Shown here piece by piece: positions 17,779-25,967 of a DNA stretch of 64,000 nt. Made by a program: the position numbers and the translations under genes. Numbering within the stretch: the first letter of the stretch is position 1; the number at the start of each line of letters is the position of its first letter. Under the pieces are notes generated by a model. It saw only the letters and a program-made list of their open reading frames with translations, ran no database searches and was not told the origin of the DNA. Source of the DNA: Betaproteobacteria bacterium (GTDB lineage: Bacteria > Pseudomonadota > Gammaproteobacteria > Burkholderiales > Ferrovaceae). Where the stretch lies: positions 1 through 64,000 of the forward strand of contig JAGWIW010000005.1 in assembly GCA_028866015.1 (NCBI GenBank). Reading direction: 5' to 3'.

Positions 17779-19020
17779 TTAACGCAGTCGCTGGAAAATC
17801 AAGGTGCCGTTGGTGCCACCGAATCCGAACGAATTGGAAAGCACCACGTCGATCTTCATCTGGCGCGCTGTATGGGGCACGTAGTCGAGATCGCACTCGG
17901 GGCTTGGGTTGTCCAGATTGATGGTGGGCGGCGCCACGTTGTGGTGGATGGCCAGCACCGCGAAGACCGCTTCGATTCCTCCTGCAGCACCCAGCAGATG
18001 GCCGGTCATGGATTTGGTGGAGCTCACTGCCAGCTTCCTGGCGTGGTCGCCAAAGGTGCGCTTCACCGCAATGGTCTCCCCCAAGTCGCCCAGAGGGGTG
18101 GAGGTGCCATGCGCGTTGATGTAGTCCACCTGCTCGGGATTAAGGCCCGCGTTCTTGAGGGCGTTGATCATGCTGCGGCGTGCACCGTCGCCATCTTCGG
18201 GAGGTGCCGTGATGTGATGCGCGTCCGCGCTCATGCCATAACCCGTCAATTCGCAGTAGATTTTCGCGCCGCGCGCCTTGGCATGTTCATATTCTTCCAG
18301 CACCAGGACTCCGGCGCCCTCGCCCATGACAAAACCGTCGCGATCCTTGTCCCAGGGGCGGCTGGCCGCTTCGGGAGCATCGTTGCGTGTGCTCAGGGCA
18401 CGTGCCGCGCAAAATCCGCCAATACCCAGCGCATGGACCGCAGATTCGGCGCCGCCAGCCACCATCATGTCGGCATCGCCGTATTCGATGAGGCGGGCTG
18501 CATCTCCGATGCTGTGGTTGCCGGTGGTGCAGGCCGTCACCAGGGCCAGGTTGGGGCCCTTCAGACCGTACATGATGGACAGGTTGCCGGAGATCATGTT
18601 GATGATGCTACCGGGAATGAAGAAGGGGGAGATTTTGCGCACGCCGCCTTCCTTGAACGCGGCATAGGTTTCCGCAATCATGGGCAGCCCGCCAATGCCG
18701 GAGCCGATGCACACCCCACAACGTTCCGAATCCTGCGGGTGGGGATCGACCCCCGCATCCTTCAGGGCTTCCATGGCTGCCACCAGACCGAAATGGATGA
18801 AAACATCCATGCGCCGGATTTCCTTCGGATTGAGGAACTGCGCTGCATCGAAGTTTTTGACTTCGCCTGCGATCTGGGTGGGCATTTCGGCGGGATCAAA
18901 GCGGGTGATGCGCCCAATCCCGGACTTTCCTGAACTGATGTTGGCCCAGGCCTCGGATACCGTGTTGCCGACCGGGGATACGATACCCAGCCCGGTGACC
19001 ACTACACGACGGCGTGACAT
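17779..19020 (-). CDS. fabF: Beta-ketoacyl-ACP synthase II
   Basis: A 413-residue condensing enzyme that elongates acyl-ACP with malonyl-ACP. The active-site cysteine lies in VTACTTGNH (~164). The two catalytic histidines lie in NAHGTSTPLGD (~303) and SMTGHLLGAAGG (~340), with the lysine in SSTKSMT (~335). The C-terminal SNSFGFGGTNGTL is typical. It lies 75 bp after acpP, separated by a hairpin, and 9 bp before mltG. Confidence 0.97.
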   Translation of the reverse strand: MSRRRVVVTGLGIVSPVGNTVSEAWANISSGKSGIGRITRFDPAEMPTQIAGEVKNFDAAQFLNPKEIRRMDVFIHFGLVAAMEALKDAGVDPHPQDSERCGVCIGSGIGGLPMIAETYAAFKEGGVRKISPFFIPGSIINMISGNLSIMYGLKGPNLALVTACTTGNHSIGDAARLIEYGDADMMVAGGAESAVHALGIGGFCAARALSTRNDAPEAASRPWDKDRDGFVMGEGAGVLVLEEYEHAKARGAKIYCELTGYGMSADAHHITAPPEDGDGARRSMINALKNAGLNPEQVDYINAHGTSTPLGDLGETIAVKRTFGDHARKLAVSSTKSMTGHLLGAAGGIEAVFAVLAIHHNVAPPTINLDNPSPECDLDYVPHTARQMKIDVVLSNSFGFGGTNGTLIFQRLR

Positions 19021-19048
19021 GCGATCGGTGCTCCCTTAAAAGTCAGAA

Positions 19049-19069
19049 GGGCAGACCTGATGTCTGCCC
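19049..19069 (-). terminator. Intergenic hairpin between acpP and fabF
   Basis: A perfect 8-bp stem, GGGCAGAC / GTCTGCCC, with a 5-nt loop. On the transcript the hairpin is followed by TTCTGACTTTT, a poor U-tract. It may cause partial termination or protect the 3' end of a short acpP mRNA, which would explain higher ACP than FabF expression. The structure is seen; the function is inferred. Confidence 0.45.
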
Positions 19070-19095
19070 ATGAGGAATCAATCTCTGACTGCAGA

Positions 19096-19335
19096 TCAGG
19101 ACTTGAGATGGCTATTGACGTAGTCAATGGCCTGTTGAACGGTGGTGATCTTCTCGGCTTCTTCATCGGGGATTTCGCATTCGAATTCCTCTTCCAGAGC
19201 CATCACCAGTTCAACGGTATCAAGCGAGTCCGCACCCAGATCGTCAACAAAGGATGACGAATTTTGAATTTCCTCTTCCTTGACGCCCAGTTGCTCCGAT
19301 ACGATTTTCTTGACCCGCTGCTCGATGTTTGACAT
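19096..19335 (-). CDS. acpP: Acyl carrier protein
   Basis: A 79-residue acidic protein when started at the ATG at 19335 (SNIEQRVKK); a longer in-frame start at 19365 would add ten basic residues not found in ACPs. The phosphopantetheine-attachment serine is S37 in [11 protein letters not shown]. It carries growing fatty acyl chains for the Fab enzymes around it. It is flanked by a probable terminator upstream (after fabG) and a hairpin downstream, suggesting that it has its own transcription unit. Confidence 0.98.
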   Translation of the reverse strand: MSNIEQRVKKIVSEQLGVKEEEIQNSSSFVDDLGADSLDTVELVMALEEEFECEIPDEEAEKITTVQQAIDYVNSHLKS

Positions 19336-19362
19336 TTGAAAAGTCCTTCTTTTAGGGTGTAC

Positions 19363-19395
19363 CAAAAAAACAGGCGTAGTGTATCAGAACACGCC
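19363..19395 (-). terminator. Possible rho-independent terminator after fabG
   Basis: On the minus strand a GGCGT / ACGCC stem (with further GTGT / ACAC pairing possible inside) is followed by TGTTTTTTTGG, a run of seven U. It lies between the fabG stop (19422) and acpP (19335). It could end or attenuate read-through from the yceD promoter into acpP. Confidence 0.5.
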
Positions 19396-19421
19396 GCCCG
19401 AATCATCTGCCCGGAATGGGC

Positions 19422-20162
19422 TTATTCCATGGCCATGCCGCCGTTCACATGCAGCGTGGCACCGGTGATGTAGCCGGCCCCGGGTGATGCCAGATAGGCC
19501 ACGGCATGCGCCACGTCTTCGGGCTGGCCCAGGCGCCCCAGCGGGATGGAAGCCCTGAGCGCGGCCTGCTGCGACTCTTCCAGCGCTCTCGTCATGTCGG
19601 TTTCGATGAAGCCCGGCGCCACACAGTTCACGGTGATGCCGCGACTGCCCAGCTCGCGCGCCAGCGACTTGGTGAGGCCCACCAGCCCGGCCTTGGCGGC
19701 GGCATAGTTGGCCTGCCCGGCATTGCCCGTGGTGCCCACCACGGAGCCGATGTTGATGATGCGGCCGGAGCGCGCTTTCATCATGTCCCGCAGCACAGCA
19801 CGCGAAAGCAGGAAAGCCGACTTGAGATTGGTGTCGAGCACTTCATCCCAGTCCTCGTCGCGCAGGCGCAGGGCCAGCATGTCGCGCGTGATGCCCGCGT
19901 TGTTGACAAGGGTCGTGATGGCGCCGAAGCGTGCCTTGACAGCTTCCACCGTGGCCGCGATGCCATCGGCATCCTTGACGTTCAGGATGAAGCCGGCGCC
20001 CTGCCCCTGAACCGATTGCAGCAGGGCATCAATGGCCTGGACCCCCGCTTCTCCGGTGGCCGTACCGGCCACGATGGCGCCTTGTCTTGCAAGCTCCCGG
20101 GCGATGGCGTAACCGATGCCACGGCTCGCCCCCGTCACCAGGGCAATTTGACCTTGCAGCAT
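19422..20162 (-). CDS. fabG: 3-oxoacyl-ACP reductase
   Basis: A 246-residue short-chain dehydrogenase that reduces beta-ketoacyl-ACP with NADPH. It has the nucleotide-binding TGASRGIGYAIA at residues ~11-22, NNAG (~88), the catalytic serine in NIGSVVGTTGNAGQ and the YAAAK Tyr/Lys pair (~153), then GFIETDMT. It lies 16 bp after fabD in the same operon. Confidence 0.97.
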   Translation of the reverse strand: MLQGQIALVTGASRGIGYAIARELARQGAIVAGTATGEAGVQAIDALLQSVQGQGAGFILNVKDADGIAATVEAVKARFGAITTLVNNAGITRDMLALRLRDEDWDEVLDTNLKSAFLLSRAVLRDMMKARSGRIINIGSVVGTTGNAGQANYAAAKAGLVGLTKSLARELGSRGITVNCVAPGFIETDMTRALEESQQAALRASIPLGRLGQPEDVAHAVAYLASPGAGYITGATLHVNGGMAME

Positions 20163-20178
20163 GCCTGTTCCTCCCCCC

Positions 20179-21108
20179 TTACTTCAGAATGTCCCGCGCC
20201 GCAGCCAGGGCTGCAGCGTCGGACAGTGCAATGCCCTGGACTTCGGGCTGGATGCGCTTGACAAGCGGCGCCAGCACTTTACCAGGCCCGCATTCACCGA
20301 CATGGGTCACGCCGCGCGCCGCCATGGCCTGCACGGTTTCCACCCAGCGCACAGGGCTGTAGAGCTGCTGCACAAGCGCTTCCCTCAGGGCTTCCACCGA
20401 TGCGGCTTCGGCCACCGTGGCGTTGTGAATCACCGGGATGGCGGGCACCTGCAGGGGCACCTCGTGCAGGTATTGCGCCAGTGACTCCGCAGCAGGTTTC
20501 ATCAGGGAACAGTGGGATGGCACGCTCATGGCCAAAACCACCGCGCGCTTGGCGCCCAGCGCCTTGGCTGCTTCCACCCCGCGCTCAATGGCGCTGCGAT
20601 GGCCCGCAATCACCACTTGACCAGGAGAATTGAAGTTGGCGGGCTCCAGCACATCGCTGCCGGCTGCCTCGCGACAGGCTTGCCGCACGCCATCGTCGGA
20701 CAATCCCAGAATCGCCGCCATGCCCCCCACGCCGGCAGGCACGGCCTGCTGCATGGCTTCGGCGCGAAAGCGCGTCAGGCGTACGGCATCGGCAAAGGCA
20801 AGGCTGCCGGCCGCCACCAGGGCCGTGTATTCACCCAGGCTGTGGCCAGCCACGCAGCGCGGCATGGCCCCACCCTGGGCCAGCCAGGCACGAAAAGTGG
20901 CGACACCCGCCGCCAGCATCACCGGCTGCGTGTTGACCGTCTGCGCCAGCGCCTCTTCCGGACCTTCGGCCACCAGGGCCCATAAATCCTGGCCCAGCAC
21001 GTGCGATGCCTCATCGAACGTGGAGCGGATTTCAGGGGTGTCCCCGTAAGCCTGCATCATGCCCACGGATTGCGATCCCTGCCCGGGAAATACCAATGCG
21101 AAACTCAT
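20179..21108 (-). CDS. fabD: Malonyl-CoA:ACP transacylase
   Basis: A 309-residue enzyme that loads malonate on ACP. The start is placed at the ATG at 21108, giving MSFALVFPGQGSQ, the classic FabD N-terminus, with GAGG upstream. A GTG at 21123 that overlaps the fabH stop (GTGA) is the alternative. The nucleophilic serine lies in GHSLGEYTALV (~92), the histidine in SVPSHCSLM (~200), and a terminal GPGKVLAPLVKRI motif is present. Confidence 0.96.
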   Translation of the reverse strand: MSFALVFPGQGSQSVGMMQAYGDTPEIRSTFDEASHVLGQDLWALVAEGPEEALAQTVNTQPVMLAAGVATFRAWLAQGGAMPRCVAGHSLGEYTALVAAGSLAFADAVRLTRFRAEAMQQAVPAGVGGMAAILGLSDDGVRQACREAAGSDVLEPANFNSPGQVVIAGHRSAIERGVEAAKALGAKRAVVLAMSVPSHCSLMKPAAESLAQYLHEVPLQVPAIPVIHNATVAEAASVEALREALVQQLYSPVRWVETVQAMAARGVTHVGECGPGKVLAPLVKRIQPEVQGIALSDAAALAAARDILK

Positions 21109-21119
21109 CCTTGCTGTCC

Positions 21120-22082
21120 TCACATGCCGATCAATGCCGAACCCCAGGTAAACCCACCGCCCACGCCAGCCAACAGGACCTTGTGTCCCGGCTGGATCCG
21201 TCCGTCACGAACGGCCAGATCGAGGGCAAGCGGAATGGAGGCGGCGGAAGTGTTGCCATGGCGGTCTACCGTCACCACGACGCGTTCGGAACCGATGCCC
21301 AGCTTATGTCCCGTGGATTCGATGATGCGGATGTTTGCCTGGTGCGGCACCAGCCAATCCACGTCGGATACCTGCAGACCATTGGCGTCGAGCGCTTCGC
21401 GGCAGACCTGGTCGAGCACCTTGACCGCGAACTTGAACACGGCACCACCATCCATCTTGACGGTGGGCGAACCGTTTGCCTGCCCTGCGCAGAATGCGCC
21501 AGGTACGGAAAGCAGGTCGGCATAACGGCCGTCGGCGTGCAGGTGTGTGGAATAAATGCCCGGCTTGTCCGATGCTTGCAGCACCACGGCACCGGCGCCG
21601 TCGCCAAACAGCACGCAGGTGTTTCGATCACCCCAGTCCAGCAGGTTGGTGAAGGTTTCAGCGCCCACCACCAGGGCACAGCGTGCACTTCCACTGCGAA
21701 TGAACTTGTCAGCGACCGACAGCGCATAAACGAAACCCGTGCATACCGCCTGGATGTCAAAAGCGGCAGCGCCTCCCGATGCCCCCAGCTTGGCCTGCAA
21801 CAGGCAGGCGGTGCTGGGGAAAACCATATCCGGAGTGGTGGTGGCCACAACGATGAGGTCGACATCGGCCGGCGTGAGATCTGCTGCCTGCAGGGCGCGC
21901 TGGCAGGCCACCAGGGCCAGGTCGCTCGTGGTCTCGCCCTCTGCACGCACATGTCGCTGCTGGATGCCGGTGCGCGAGCGGATCCAGGCATCGTCAGTAT
22001 CGACGATTTTTTCCAGATCACGGTTCGTGAGAACCCGTTCCGGCGTGTAGCTGCCGGTCCCCGTAATTTTTGAATAGATCAT
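21120..22082 (-). CDS. fabH: Beta-ketoacyl-ACP synthase III
   Basis: A 320-residue initiating condensing enzyme that joins acetyl-CoA to malonyl-ACP. Catalytic residues are visible: Cys in [12 protein letters not shown] (~113), His in VPHQANIRI (~247) and Asn in GNTSAASIP (~277). It directly follows plsX with no gap, a conserved arrangement that joins fatty acid and phospholipid synthesis. Confidence 0.97.
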   Translation of the reverse strand: MIYSKITGTGSYTPERVLTNRDLEKIVDTDDAWIRSRTGIQQRHVRAEGETTSDLALVACQRALQAADLTPADVDLIVVATTTPDMVFPSTACLLQAKLGASGGAAAFDIQAVCTGFVYALSVADKFIRSGSARCALVVGAETFTNLLDWGDRNTCVLFGDGAGAVVLQASDKPGIYSTHLHADGRYADLLSVPGAFCAGQANGSPTVKMDGGAVFKFAVKVLDQVCREALDANGLQVSDVDWLVPHQANIRIIESTGHKLGIGSERVVVTVDRHGNTSAASIPLALDLAVRDGRIQPGHKVLLAGVGGGFTWGSALIGM

Positions 22083-23102
22083 TTAGACGGAAACTTCCAG
22101 TTGGGCTGCAGCCGCTTCGATGCGTTCCAGTACCTGGTTGCGCACTTCGGATGCAGCGTATTGCAATGCATGACGGAAAGCATAGGCGTCCGCACCACCA
22201 TGACTCTTCACCACGACGCCTTTCAGGCCCAGCAGACTGGCCCCATTGTACTGCCGATGGTCGACCCGCTTGCGAAAGCTGTTGAGTACCGGCATCGCCA
22301 CCACGGCAGCGATTCGGGTCAAAAGGCTTTTCTTGAATTCCCGCCGCAGTATTTGCGCCAGCATCCAGGCCAGGCCTTCGGAAGCCTTGAGCACCACGTT
22401 GCCCACAAAGCCGTCACATACCACCACATCCACAGTACCCCGGTAGATGTCATCCCCTTCCACATTGCCGTAAAAATTGATGGGGGACGCGCGCAGCAGT
22501 TCGGCCGCACGCTTGATCAACTCACTGCCCTTGATCGCTTCATGGCCAATGTTGAGCAGGCCGACAGTGGGCCGTTCCTTGCCATCCACGGCCGCGGCCA
22601 GGATGGAACCCATCAGGCCGAACTGGTGCAGATGTTCCGGCCCGCAATCGACGTTGGCGCCCAGATCGAGCACATACACATGGCCAGTGAGGGTGGGCAG
22701 CGTGGTGGCGATGGCCGGCCGGTCGATGCCCGGCATCATTTTGAGGACGAAACGGGCGGTTGCCATGAGCGCGCCGGTGTTGCCTGCGCTGACGCAGCAG
22801 TCAGCCACGCCATCGTGCACCAGGTCGATGGCCACGCGCATGGAAGAGTCTTTCTTCTTCTTGAGGGCCTGGGCAGGGGGTTCGTCCATGGCCACCACTT
22901 CGGTGGCTGGATGCACTTTGAGCCGGGAGGATGGCGCAAACTTGCAACGCTCGAGTTCGGCCTCGATCGGCTCCTTCAGCCCCACCAGGATGATTTGAAT
23001 TCCGGGGTCACGTTCCAACAGCTCAAGAACGGCTGGTACGGTCACCCCGGGTCCGTAGTCGCCACCCATGGCGTCTACGGCAATCGTGATAGTCACGCTC
23101 AC
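22083..23102 (-). CDS. plsX: Phosphate acyltransferase PlsX
   Basis: A 339-residue enzyme that converts acyl-ACP to acyl-phosphate for phospholipid synthesis. It starts with [19 protein letters not shown] (positions ~6-24) and contains the typical AGNTGALMA (~105), [13 protein letters not shown]-like LLNIG...KG region (~185) and [11 protein letters not shown] (~235). It lies 35 bp after rpmF in the usual yceD-rpmF-plsX order. Confidence 0.96.
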   Translation of the reverse strand: MSVTITIAVDAMGGDYGPGVTVPAVLELLERDPGIQIILVGLKEPIEAELERCKFAPSSRLKVHPATEVVAMDEPPAQALKKKKDSSMRVAIDLVHDGVADCCVSAGNTGALMATARFVLKMMPGIDRPAIATTLPTLTGHVYVLDLGANVDCGPEHLHQFGLMGSILAAAVDGKERPTVGLLNIGHEAIKGSELIKRAAELLRASPINFYGNVEGDDIYRGTVDVVVCDGFVGNVVLKASEGLAWMLAQILRREFKKSLLTRIAAVVAMPVLNSFRKRVDHRQYNGASLLGLKGVVVKSHGGADAYAFRHALQYAASEVRNQVLERIEAAAAQLEVSV

Positions 23103-23137
23103 GCGGTCGCGGCAATGACGACGACTAAAGAAAAAGC

Positions 23138-23320
23138 TTACTGGTCGCCTTTGGTGCGAACCACTTTCTTGCCGCGGTAGAAACCGTTCGGGCTGATGTG
23201 GTGGCGCAGGTGAACCTCTCCCGTGGTGGGCTCGGTGGCCAGCGGGGGATTGTTCAGGAAGTCATGGGCACGGTGCATGCCGCGCTTGGACGGGGATTTC
23301 TTGTTCTGTTGGACTGCCAT
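23138..23320 (-). CDS. rpmF: 50S ribosomal protein L32
   Basis: A 60-residue basic protein starting [20 protein letters not shown], the typical bL32 N-terminus. It ends in a basic YRGKKVV segment and lacks the zinc-binding cysteines found in some L32 forms. It sits between yceD and plsX, an order conserved across Proteobacteria that ties ribosome and lipid synthesis. Confidence 0.97.
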   Translation of the reverse strand: MAVQQNKKSPSKRGMHRAHDFLNNPPLATEPTTGEVHLRHHISPNGFYRGKKVVRTKGDQ

Positions 23321-23370
23321 GGAATTGCTCCTTCATATCGGACCCTTTCGGCTCCGGCCAATTAAAACCG

Positions 23371-23871
23371 TCAAGTGGACTGCTTCAACTTCTGCAGGGA
23401 GGCAAAGGGATGCTCCTTTGCCAGCGCCGCTTCCGTCTCGCCATCCGCCCTGCAGGCGCCGTCCGGATGGCTTGGCACCAGCGGCAACGAAAGCAGGACT
23501 TCGTCTTCAACCAATTCTGCGATGTTCAGCTTTTCCGGCTGGACAATCGCATCAGTGCCCTCAACCTCCTCTTCAAGGTCAGGCAACGCTTCCTCATCCT
23601 TGAACATCACGATCCGGCTGTCCACAGCCAGATCGAAAGGCATGCCCGCCATGCAACGCTGGCACGTCAGGTCTAGCGCCCCTTCCACATGCAGCGACAG
23701 GGCCGGATGACCTTCCGGAGTTTGCGAGCCTGACACACGGTAGCGGATTTCACCGCCCGTACTGTGCAGGACGCTCTGCAGGCGCTCCAGATCACGCACC
23801 GGAACACGCCCTTCCACGACTTCTTCCAGGGTCGTGAACCGCACAGGATCCAGGATGGGTGCTTCAAACAT
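23371..23871 (-). CDS. yceD: YceD/DUF177-family protein
   Basis: A 166-residue DUF177 protein: an N-terminal strand-rich part, then LTCQRCMAGMPFDL with the family CxxC (~78-81), and an acidic middle with DALPDLEEEVEGTDAI-like residues and IAELVEDEVLLSLPLVP. Homologues always precede rpmF and are linked to 23S rRNA maturation in bacteria and plants. The ATG lies only 9 nt after a TAGAAT -10, so its mRNA is probably leaderless or has a 1-3 nt leader. Confidence 0.9.
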   Translation of the reverse strand: MFEAPILDPVRFTTLEEVVEGRVPVRDLERLQSVLHSTGGEIRYRVSGSQTPEGHPALSLHVEGALDLTCQRCMAGMPFDLAVDSRIVMFKDEEALPDLEEEVEGTDAIVQPEKLNIAELVEDEVLLSLPLVPSHPDGACRADGETEAALAKEHPFASLQKLKQST

Positions 23872-23880
23872 AAGGCCGGC

Positions 23881-23909
23881 ATTCTAGATCGTCTTTCTCA
23901 TATTGTCAA
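23881..23909 (-). promoter_or_regulatory. Near-consensus sigma-70 promoter of the yceD-rpmF-plsX-fab operon
   Basis: On the minus strand TTGACA (23904-23909) and TAGAAT (23881-23886) are separated by exactly 17 bp. The -35 is perfect and the -10 is five of six. The expected transcription start is about 23874, only 2-3 nt before the yceD ATG at 23871. This is the best promoter I see in the window. Confidence 0.8.
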
Positions 23910-23990
23910 AGACTTATCGACGAAATGACAAGGGATTTGGCGCCTCTTGCTATAGTGCGGAAATATTTTCGACCAACCCGTCCCTATTTC

Positions 23991-24584
23991 ATGAGCGCCA
24001 ACCCCCAGCCTCCCCTCATCCTGGCATCAAGTTCCCCTTACCGAAAGGAGCTGCTGTCCCGCCTGCGCCTGCCTTTCGATTGCGTATCCCCCCACCTGGA
24101 CGAATCACCGCTCCCTGCGGAATCGCCGGAAACCACCTGTGAGCGGCTGGCGCGGGCCAAGGCGGAACATGTGGCCCGCCAGCACCCGGGCGCACTGGTG
24201 ATCGGCAGCGACCAGGTGGCCGTGCTCCGGGGGCGGCTGCTGGGCAAACCCGGCAACCATGAAAATGCTTTGCATCAGCTGCGCGAGGCCAGCGGACAGG
24301 AAGCGGTATTCCACACCGCCGTATGCCTTTTCAATCCGGCCAGCGGGCGCAGCCAGCTCGAGCGGGTGCCGGTTACAGTGCGCTACCGGACATTCGGGGA
24401 AGGGGAAATCGCACGCTACCTGGCCGCCGACCGGCCCTACGACTGCGCCGGCAGCGGTCGCATCGAAACGCTCGGCATCACGCTGGTGGAGTGGGTCCAC
24501 AGCGACGACCCCACTGCCCTCATCGGCCTGCCATTGATCGCCCTTTCGCGCATGCTGCGGGCCGAAGGATTTTTGCTTCCATGA
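23991..24584 (+). CDS. maf: Maf-family nucleotide pyrophosphatase (YceF type)
   Basis: A 197-residue protein when started at the ATG at 23991 (SANPQPPLILASSSPYRKEL); the frame is open further upstream but the family N-terminus is here. It has the Maf ASSSPYRKELL motif, ERLARAKA, and VIGSDQVAVL with the catalytic aspartate (~65). YceF-type Maf proteins hydrolyse modified nucleotides such as m7GTP. A TATAGT -10 candidate lies at 23951-23956. It overlaps the next gene by ATGA. It is divergent from yceD, as is common. Confidence 0.92.
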   Translation: MSANPQPPLILASSSPYRKELLSRLRLPFDCVSPHLDESPLPAESPETTCERLARAKAEHVARQHPGALVIGSDQVAVLRGRLLGKPGNHENALHQLREASGQEAVFHTAVCLFNPASGRSQLERVPVTVRYRTFGEGEIARYLAADRPYDCAGSGRIETLGITLVEWVHSDDPTALIGLPLIALSRMLRAEGFLLP

Positions 24585-25300
24585 AAGCTGCCTTGGCGGG
24601 ACGCCTCATCCTGCTGCCAACCCCGCTGGTGGAGGAAGGGGGGGGCAATACCCTGCCTGAGGTGACCTTGGGGGCGCTGCGCACGCTGGGTCACTTCGTG
24701 GTGGAAAACGCCAAGACGGCGCGCCGGGTTCTCAAAGCCTGCGGCCACCCCGGCCCCTTGCAATCGATTGCCATGGCAGTGCTTGACGAACATACCCGCG
24801 AAGGCGATCTGCCGGCCCTGCTTGAACCGTTGCGCCAGGGCCACGATGTGGGGTTGATGTCCGAGGCCGGCTGTCCGGCAGTGGCAGACCCCGGGGCACG
24901 GCTGGTTCGTCTTGCCCACGCGGAAGGGATCCAGGTGGTTCCCATGCCAGGCCCCTCCGCCCTGCTGCTGGCACTCATGGCTTCCGGGCTTGAAGGCCAG
25001 CGTTTCGCGTTTCAAGGGTACCTGCCGGTGGACGCCGGTGCGCGCCGCAGCCGCATCCAGCAACTCGAACAGCGTTCCCGGCGCGAGCGGGAAACGCAAA
25101 TCCTCATTGAAACCCCGTACCGTAACGAAGCACTCTGGACTGCGTTGCTTGAAACCTTGCAGCCGGGCACCCTGCTCTGCGCCGCCTTTGACCTTACAGC
25201 AGCAGCTGAAACAGTCCGGACGGCCCCGGTGGCCACCTGGCGCAACGCCCCTGCCCCGTCCTTCGCGCGACGTCCCAGCGTGTTTCTGTTCCTGGCCTGA
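24581..25300 (+). CDS. Short RsmI-like SAM-dependent methyltransferase (tetrapyrrole methylase fold)
   Basis: A 239-residue tetrapyrrole-methylase-fold protein. It shows LMSEAGCPAVADPGARLV (~85-102), VVPMPGPSALLLALMASG (~115) and FAFQGYLPVD (~138), as in RsmI, which 2'-O-methylates C1402 of 16S rRNA. It is shorter than normal RsmI (~280 residues) and its N-terminus lacks the usual TPIGN motif (here LLPTPLVEEGG). It is therefore more likely the RsmI paralogue commonly coupled to maf in betaproteobacteria, of unproven substrate. The start codon overlaps the maf stop. Confidence 0.85.
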   Translation: MKAALAGRLILLPTPLVEEGGGNTLPEVTLGALRTLGHFVVENAKTARRVLKACGHPGPLQSIAMAVLDEHTREGDLPALLEPLRQGHDVGLMSEAGCPAVADPGARLVRLAHAEGIQVVPMPGPSALLLALMASGLEGQRFAFQGYLPVDAGARRSRIQQLEQRSRRERETQILIETPYRNEALWTALLETLQPGTLLCAAFDLTAAAETVRTAPVATWRNAPAPSFARRPSVFLFLA

Positions 25301-25316
25301 CGCCGTTTCCCGCCCT

Positions 25317-25967
25317 TCAGCCGACCTGCAGCCAGGCGGCAAGCTCGGAAACGCTGTCCAGGTAGGCACGCGCCGGATGATCTTCCAGGGTTTGCCGCGG
25401 CTGGGCACCGTAGGTCACGGCCACCGCGTCGACCCCGGCATTGAGAGCCATCTGCAAATCATGGGACGTGTCACCGATCATGAGTGTGCGCGCCCGCTCG
25501 ACGCCGCTCACGTCCATCAGGTGCTGCAGCATGTCAGGCGACGGCTTGGGCCGGCTTTCATCGGCGCAACGGGTGGCCACGAAATGGCGCTTGAAGCCGG
25601 TGGCCAGGAATGCCCGTTCCAGGCCCACGCGCGGCTTGCCGGTAGCCACGGCCAGCAGGCGCCCTTCATGCTCAAGCCCGGCCAGCAGTTCGGATACGCC
25701 GTCAAAGGGCCTGAGCTCCGATTCGCGCGCAAGGTAATGCTGCCGGTACTGTTCGAAGAGCTGGGGAAAATCAGACTCTGGCAGGTGGGGTACGGCATGG
25801 CGCACCGCTGCCAGCATGCTCATGCCGATCACATGGCGCGCGGCAGCAGTGGAAGGCGGCTCGATGCCCAGCCCCCGGCAAGCGGCCTGCATGGATTCAG
25901 CGATCAGTGCCGCAGAATCCATCAGGGTGCCGTCCCAGTCAAAGACGATCAGGTCATAGGGCTTCAT
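25317..25967 (-). CDS. HAD-superfamily phosphatase (phosphoglycolate phosphatase-like)
   Basis: A 216-residue HAD hydrolase. Motif I is VFDWDGTLMDS (nucleophile Asp, ~9-19), motif II VATGKP (~105), motif III KPSPDML with its lysine (~145), and motif IV MIGDTSHDLQMA (~168). A helical cap follows motif I. It resembles Gph/YjjG-type enzymes; the exact substrate cannot be told. It overlaps rluC by 4 bp, a frequent pairing in betaproteobacteria, and converges with the methyltransferase gene 16 bp away. Confidence 0.9.
   Translation of the reverse strand: MKPYDLIVFDWDGTLMDSAALIAESMQAACRGLGIEPPSTAAARHVIGMSMLAAVRHAVPHLPESDFPQLFEQYRQHYLARESELRPFDGVSELLAGLEHEGRLLAVATGKPRVGLERAFLATGFKRHFVATRCADESRPKPSPDMLQHLMDVSGVERARTLMIGDTSHDLQMALNAGVDAVAVTYGAQPRQTLEDHPARAYLDSVSELAAWLQVG

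Noticed and set aside
16780-18933. A 717-codon open frame on the plus strand opposite mltG and fabF
   Set aside because: It mirrors the real genes; its composition is His/Gln/Gly-rich without domains, as expected for the antisense of GC-rich coding DNA.
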